A stretch of DNA of 46,088 nt from positions 1 to 46,088 of the forward strand of contig CAYOPN010000015.1 of NCBI GenBank assembly GCA_964405835.1, written 5' to 3'. The notes beneath the pieces are model-generated. The model made no database searches and was not told where the DNA came from. It worked only from the letters and a program-made list of their open reading frames with translations. Below are positions 45,001-46,088 of this stretch, one piece after another. Every line of letters starts with the position of its first letter. Position 1 is the first letter of the stretch. The position numbers and the translations under genes were made by a program. The stretch is from JAJVIP01 sp964405835 (GTDB taxonomy: Bacteria; Elusimicrobiota; Elusimicrobia; F11).

Positions 45001-46088
45001 AATGGGAAATCGATATCGGAAGGAACCGACAGCCTGAAGTTGGGTGTTCAGCTGCCCAGTACTCTGCCATCAATCATCAAACACGGCTGGGGTGTTCCTC
45101 TGCTGCATTTGTTGTTCGAACGTTTCCACGCGGAGAGCGACCTGCGCAAAGCGGCAGAAATGGAACCGGAACATTTGGTTGTGTGGCTCCGAGAAAACCT
45201 CACGCAATTTTGGCCGGACGGCGACGAGTGGCGCTTCGTGCATTTTGTTGAGCAACTTTATCCGCTCTTCGAGCGCGTGGACGAAACCATGCCCAGTAGT
45301 TTTGGGCCGTCTTACAATCAAACTTTCCGTGGCGCGGTTTCCGAATGGTGGTATGTGGCGGTCATTTCATTGCCGCTTCTGTGCACACAAATGTGGATGG
45401 CCGGCTTCCTGGTCACGATCATGCTGGCGGCGACGGGTTTCATCTCCAATAAATTTGTGGGATCGCACGATCTGGTATTAAAAAAGGCAGGACTCACACC
45501 GGCCGAAATCCGCAGCGTGCATTGGTACCTTCGACTCTCCCTCGTGAAAATCGGCATCGTGGCCGCGGTCGTTTACGGCGTCGCCACGCTGGCCCAGGTC
45601 CCGATGTTTGGCGCGTGGGGTTTGGCCATCGTGGCAGCGCAGGCGTACCACCTCTACCTCTATTCGTTCCGTCAGTGGCAACGCGGTACTGGTTCCACCA
45701 TCATGAAACGGCGGATGCGACTTGAATCCGGAGTTATTTTCGCCGCGGTGCTGGTCATCGCGCTATTGTATTTACCGGCCCTGTTCATCGCGCCCGACAC
45801 CAATATCGCCTATGCCGCGGCCTTCTTTGGGATGTCGCTCGGAAAATTCTCCATGGACGATGAAGGGGGTTGGGAAGAAGGCCACTTTGATCTTCCCACC
45901 GCCAGGTGGTTTAAGGGATTTTGGGTGGAATTAAATAATCATTTCGGGCGCAAAGATGGATGTGATGCGGCGGGGGTCGAAAAATTTATCGATCAATATA
46001 TCAAGAAGGCCTATCCGGATTTTAAATCGACATTAGTGCTCACCAAGGGAAAATCGTACCAGGCCCAGCTAATTAGAAACGCATTACT
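33076..46088 (+). CDS. Giant exported multidomain protein (partial, at least 4337 residues): Tiki/ChaN/EreA-like head, FYWPR repeats, HTH-like units, inactive SNF2-type helicase, multi-TM region
   Basis: The frame from ATG 33076 is open to the right edge. Residues 1-29 are a signal peptide, followed by NFWSQRR (33-39), as in giant protein 1. The head (about 60-560) has LDVHRNEEAQ (H82), ALEGAF (E110), GVDDETHHARN and TGGFHAPG (H469). Two TM helices follow (about 612-632 and 635-660). A module with FNREFYWPRNLTI (about 776) recurs as FNEKFYWPRQLTI (about 1116), VNQSWFIPRGRLLV (about 1725) and INDRLFVPLGSIV (about 2155). Three HTH-like segments occupy about 2650-2815. Residues about 3176-3575 follow the SNF2 helicase pattern (VVVVIHEAMWSQW, KIIFVSPGHLLSL, FKLVIGRPWAF, AKILVRTRYKKQ, ILFDPVWSPG) but lack Walker A and DEAH residues. 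Five or six TM helices lie at about 4089-4255. A palindromic repeat is translated at about 396-429. No good Shine-Dalgarno is seen. TAGAAT ends 6 nt before the ATG. Confidence 0.85.
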   Translation, partial: MRISPLLARLFAAFLSFLLFIANGPLAYSQEINFWSQRRLAQPPLSPPALRPLPKINPVEKKLAKLLPKDQERLVVHVLDVHRNEEAQRNISLAVKTIAKMRPVSLIALEGAFGPLSLTTFQNHVSEKTRNIVADAMLKKNDLSGPLHAALTSNAGSPALFGVDDETHHARNVDAYRAAQKEKPNALKRINEKEKTITTDKARFYSMELRSFDKVVDAYRKGEIRMNVYAQALLKHDPLSASRPQMKTFVKASMLETAMDFERVERERSAFIAKIAAKAGRTQMERLTALTLSYRSETISPKEFFNELRRVAEGSGIGIDDSSYFGRYLAYVELADSIDAPKLFTEIRESENRAYQSLARTESEIQTVQADRRLHLQRKLVNFELSPEEWAKYSSFPSPLEGEGQGVRASGARATAGPHPKSLSLKGRGTLDPFEDFYREAALRDVAMAENLVQGFSQGTAILVTGGFHAPGIDRRLREAGYTVVTYTPTITKIETATGSEYLNVFLREKTPLEKLFDGQKLFLSEKIGTPSQTANIGALCTMRAAQTGEITKPAGPGYFKLLVDKIYAIRFSFTKSGDGLVEHANGMSTRVEANSDVDEFQYEYTPAQRAIAMTLVLLGVALAGHMVLHWQVYARALISILPMLTIITGFFVVLYFIYYRTPPQMQLAFAGAGDSYPVAPVRATENIFHGTRAMFMTATDGNGGSDIDENARFQNILKVLKAGAQLEKEEVTSKFMPEEYPLFLTAMKKFTTISKTDEFNEMTVQQRFGALIDIFNREFYWPRNLTIIAPEMETFDPDKLANITLAPIIRRLPIIFVNGKSFSHLVIDDRRIPLKKIISLQGDQFFISGTSAIESIKQLVSSFTGSDIAPAIHRLNFKPLDFVIGSHVLPNNKKKLFLDLRDIQRAFLLEIDRSPTPAGLKDIAIGLNMKFPKFFLLDLMHEIRAENSTNFENMILDPLLQAILPYEQTIFLNNHQEKIARLIEMPDDVLRKGMETVVAQSGYTQPLSVNWHEFFRFMGDRTIPEDVLDVLLSPAQPEKTAPVDLEVEKERFIGIVEYLKDKLDRPGVMIGLPLPPNEMELLNNAIQRVQEVMNLSTFRSWSKNEKFDAFIRAFNEKFYWPRQLTIVNRINNEFDLDRLGELSVERIAKEFAPVKIGGKTYPHFGIDAQRIPVPRTDRFLQRQGRQFFITDKIIIRDLINDVLAGGALYPRHKDFDEQLVRDLPPSSMDKNTRIGLLNLQYSGAHEIATIEEATRPKMLEGTRANMRAAIASNMPKSYLIAARSTLAFGMDGHLTFASLILPLMNQLEPGRDFRTTPPDVLLSRLFNTSDEKIKEALVKTLKELNLSTDKIDADWRETYEFVAGDLIPKRLLDAILPATRTSPAVDWNAILTTEGWTLYDANDPEKKGSMRAWKEMKTSGGRTVRMIFHDQTENAVFSKDTLPIFGDRIQNDVYSVPPVLRPFIKTGDEDERTTSIRLKLTMDAHHEATDWYVIDERFRAITGATFDIKILINRNSDFPADATNDQIRDLCVLFYALKNSNPTGIFVLDKMASSAFRNPSTVDAKVFFALSKLIDPATPRSKEEWTALLEKYAGNPDQFTAKRAAAATALYDRWFLPLDEVERQLGAERGSLFPIYKGTKGPPPVFVGQTVPIERERAHLQELLTNLWRYSRNEKGAGIGALPEGVPPFTAPGKQWRVFISEMIKPREAKTKEDEFKILLERVNQSWFIPRGRLLVRSSDPNKKIDDFSSYELGVIRKKLKPLTVNGETMPFYSLDLPSDNTETLRFGSWISRFAFAPPAADVFNKAIKMWAKTELPIQNTLIEIHRVAVQDIWELHKWPAKLFEGNNPQFLSSLFSYFPHRILRSKADNSSVENFNQADYRPTLLHNIERLAPEALKRIPTFEIDWPEFLEQAIELGSPASTKAALLEEMRKLFAEPVPGIADIYAAKERLSQKYLNEVYELTRPVPETPAVRTYERSVEVLDPKSGWISREMAFVLSNYLDDLRLDVHIRLEENKTVGHKNLNQFSIEIDPAKNTLIIKTFKVTAARREIGDLVEALNALQESLVSIKVVIRLRRASMESANPTKWVVEAIGKSLDSRLIPAFPPEFVKILEEKNIDHAKLLSDLKTALSVWEDKIPNNKNGQVLLFLRWINDRLFVPLGSIVFTTEPFEVGKELRINRASYRIDAGENENVRYFYCGNIASDATDIKEKLFHMPILLKTGQNTLPRMSPSIEFSLVKIIDGIQVAVFKNSPYLNKPSEIISAQPSRELAEKYMEELKKDGDSGPKKPEGLTEDDWYKLGTPDSAPPAPPATGIDFDDGDWISSDMREFLSGVIAPLFPGRTFFVHRDDTSPAARFDYDFKRDTVVLSMHSDVALLDRFFRDDFIKIAEFLLSQVPVVRAAIASEQAAKYTEIAQEAARAQAKKRINFPDAVLQTAESKLPEAHVARWKWLSTELANAFKKWGGDAFVRFGHRWLNDNFFMELRLRIQKDPKSDKARPEVISIFDTAPPIDMSATADVPALIDRLFPQPLEVPVIEETEPFPSRKLRQAIADTADAVGFDLDAIEKEFPGMWSSTKEPCDGKLAVKLFLTHRDFDGLRGSLIATRYKASKHSLIGWGKPARDIFLTHLALRELRNEEPAEADMLDLIARHKLIAKDIGDERAVSASTARGWLKHFVIEHRSRLGRLDAMSALNGLTRELVVEWLNAAGNEDLKETSERLRNKFPSPLTFDDMLQRHGGSFASVAADVGVTAQVVEQWFLNDVNADFRRRFFEKFPPDADSLRDWIIHAMGDLNVLAQRLGVERVIWEASLTEEHLALVRALLEIRKELLGSEAQMIQNILDHLESVSEASRAAIEAYLQEIYPGLLTRDGNIPTLRPELELLGRPTQTIQWEEFADAYAIETFVVDGQDMLDGPASMESRSAIVPFVITIKIDDKYKDHWGFPFIYFEGSGLSGRLSAKESNNGLVTYRGDFLLPKRNKDDLNQITFFAGQPLADTRTFVHGRKKTIDITFEGEASEMTYAQALTRLTTILEQGDFDTKTDRSLRLERLRATIEEILLGDFVQDEDRGFEKLDELIAWSRSEAKTELARIKRKDVENYVTESYLDRSDARGLLPVGQEDAFFNGLRDLRGHANMLRILFQISAELNVHRNGALAALKSRIERSLPEKSDTHRLHAMFKSARSGVLYWSPWARRAALSLSQNILTDEKKNVVVVIHEAMWSQWAETLAQFENELPVLNLMHGTMAERAELLRASRANSGNPKIIFVSPGHLLSLNPKSKDKNADEDLWNWLKSTGLGMVVLATPYDMGGGVSKDNKLSGTLEDLTAGSNTFKLVIGRPWAFRHSTLAHVLHFIAPQMFPVTANKLFMTDDDEKLRQLHQLFRQYVYFHDPRFLYAQPAEAGTPKASRLLNLDQTGIAVTHTPLPAQMVAWFAYTVNYFLVNRAQALFSRESGVTRRIMDADMDPEANPKVEALRTKIAGILDNNPSAKILVRTRYKKQADLLKRLVKALKPAGAVAYDGKERESNAEKFRNDPSVHVLISTYEQWSMRGGDDPLDATHDILFDPVWSPGESDTTALTLPRESDIIDVYQHVMSAQPNPAWLSMVLSDVSPLIMKLFGPYEMNRHAKAEHDRGDIKQVLNLQTDNPRPGRSIDDITKILKEHVLRLDLAESESPEEDEDGPEEKLDVDKVPVTVATAATPRIVRAMMDAINIGLHYYSVDSEHKLPWPKLARREAFAELIRLVLSEQQTLHHSLLPQRQIFQDRRELASETVATFTLKNRDTKDIVVTEITVGAGEPEALLVNGAALDAMFRDNFPEEDKALLLALEKKLNGVFARPNGVQLLRNWAAFLYEMATSQRKWKVKAILLRTAMERYIQNDLPITNNRISLKFELPFDPKEETAVPAEWTVGTLIGEHREAKSLENIQAKVDAVRAKDAADTRLTNWARYLMKLNHERLDVQSKEEFMRSIYEGFIKNGKSISEGTDSLKLGVQLPSTLPSIIKHGWGVPLLHLLFERFHAESDLRKAAEMEPEHLVVWLRENLTQFWPDGDEWRFVHFVEQLYPLFERVDETMPSSFGPSYNQTFRGAVSEWWYVAVISLPLLCTQMWMAGFLVTIMLAATGFISNKFVGSHDLVLKKAGLTPAEIRSVHWYLRLSLVKIGIVAAVVYGVATLAQVPMFGAWGLAIVAAQAYHLYLYSFRQWQRGTGSTIMKRRMRLESGVIFAAVLVIALLYLPALFIAPDTNIAYAAAFFGMSLGKFSMDDEGGWEEGHFDLPTARWFKGFWVELNNHFGRKDGCDAAGVEKFIDQYIKKAYPDFKSTLVLTKGKSYQAQLIRNAL
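34263..34362. repeat. Composite inverted repeat inside the head domain of giant protein 2
   Basis: Two copies of a CCCTCTCCCCTTGAGGGAGA-type unit of about 38 bp, each itself a palindrome, face each other around an 18-20 bp centre. The element is translated in frame (SPLEGEGQGVRA...SLSLKGRG) between EWAKY and PFEDFY, the same site that holds a different palindrome in giant protein 1. Confidence 0.85.

Overview
The window looks like a chromosomal segment of an uncultured bacterium, most probably a member of Omnitrophota (formerly OP3). This placement is inference. It rests on two giant, signal-peptide-bearing ORFs that share an unusual head domain, of a kind I associate with Omnitrophota genomes, on a normal bacterial H+-type F-ATPase cluster, and on many short palindromic intergenic repeats. 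There is no rRNA, tRNA, CRISPR array, integrase or recognisable transposase gene, and the window reads as ordinary chromosome broken by giant accessory genes.

Layout. (1) 1-2918, minus strand: queG (cut by the left edge), a glycerophosphodiester phosphodiesterase and a phosphohexomutase. (2) 3007-12336, plus strand: a 2216-residue giant protein (Tiki/ChaN/EreA-like head, GT2 glycosyltransferase, CPBP-like membrane domain), an ORF6N-domain gene and comEC. (3) 12389-16968, minus strand: rhomboid protease, rsmG, mnmG and an Atg22-type MFS transporter. (4) 17061-19182, plus strand: trxB, a possible attenuator leader, two A-type Fe-S carrier genes and a small unknown protein, the last three joined by TAATG overlaps. 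(5) 19160-31682, minus strand: sixteen consecutive genes, atpZ-I-B-E-F-H-A-G-D-C, def, fmt, rlmN, a PASTA protein, rpe and an SGNH hydrolase, many overlapping by 1-8 nt. This is probably one large transcription unit for energy conservation plus translation start and maturation, headed by a good divergent promoter at about 31700. (6) 31723-32824, plus strand: a HEAT-repeat lipoprotein and a small membrane protein. (7) 33076 to the right edge: a second giant protein, at least 4337 residues and still open, with the same head as the first but a different tail (repeated FYWPR modules, HTH-like units, an inactivated SNF2-type helicase and a multi-TM region).

The most notable features are the paired giant proteins with a shared head and different tails, the palindromic repeats sitting at the same homologous site inside both heads, a promoter, 28-codon ORF and terminator leader upstream of the Fe-S carrier genes whose peptide echoes the start of those carriers, and a recurring -10-like TANAATCC motif 7-9 nt upstream of start codons that suggests leaderless transcripts. 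Several families of palindromic repeats fill the gaps inside operons and extend into coding ends.
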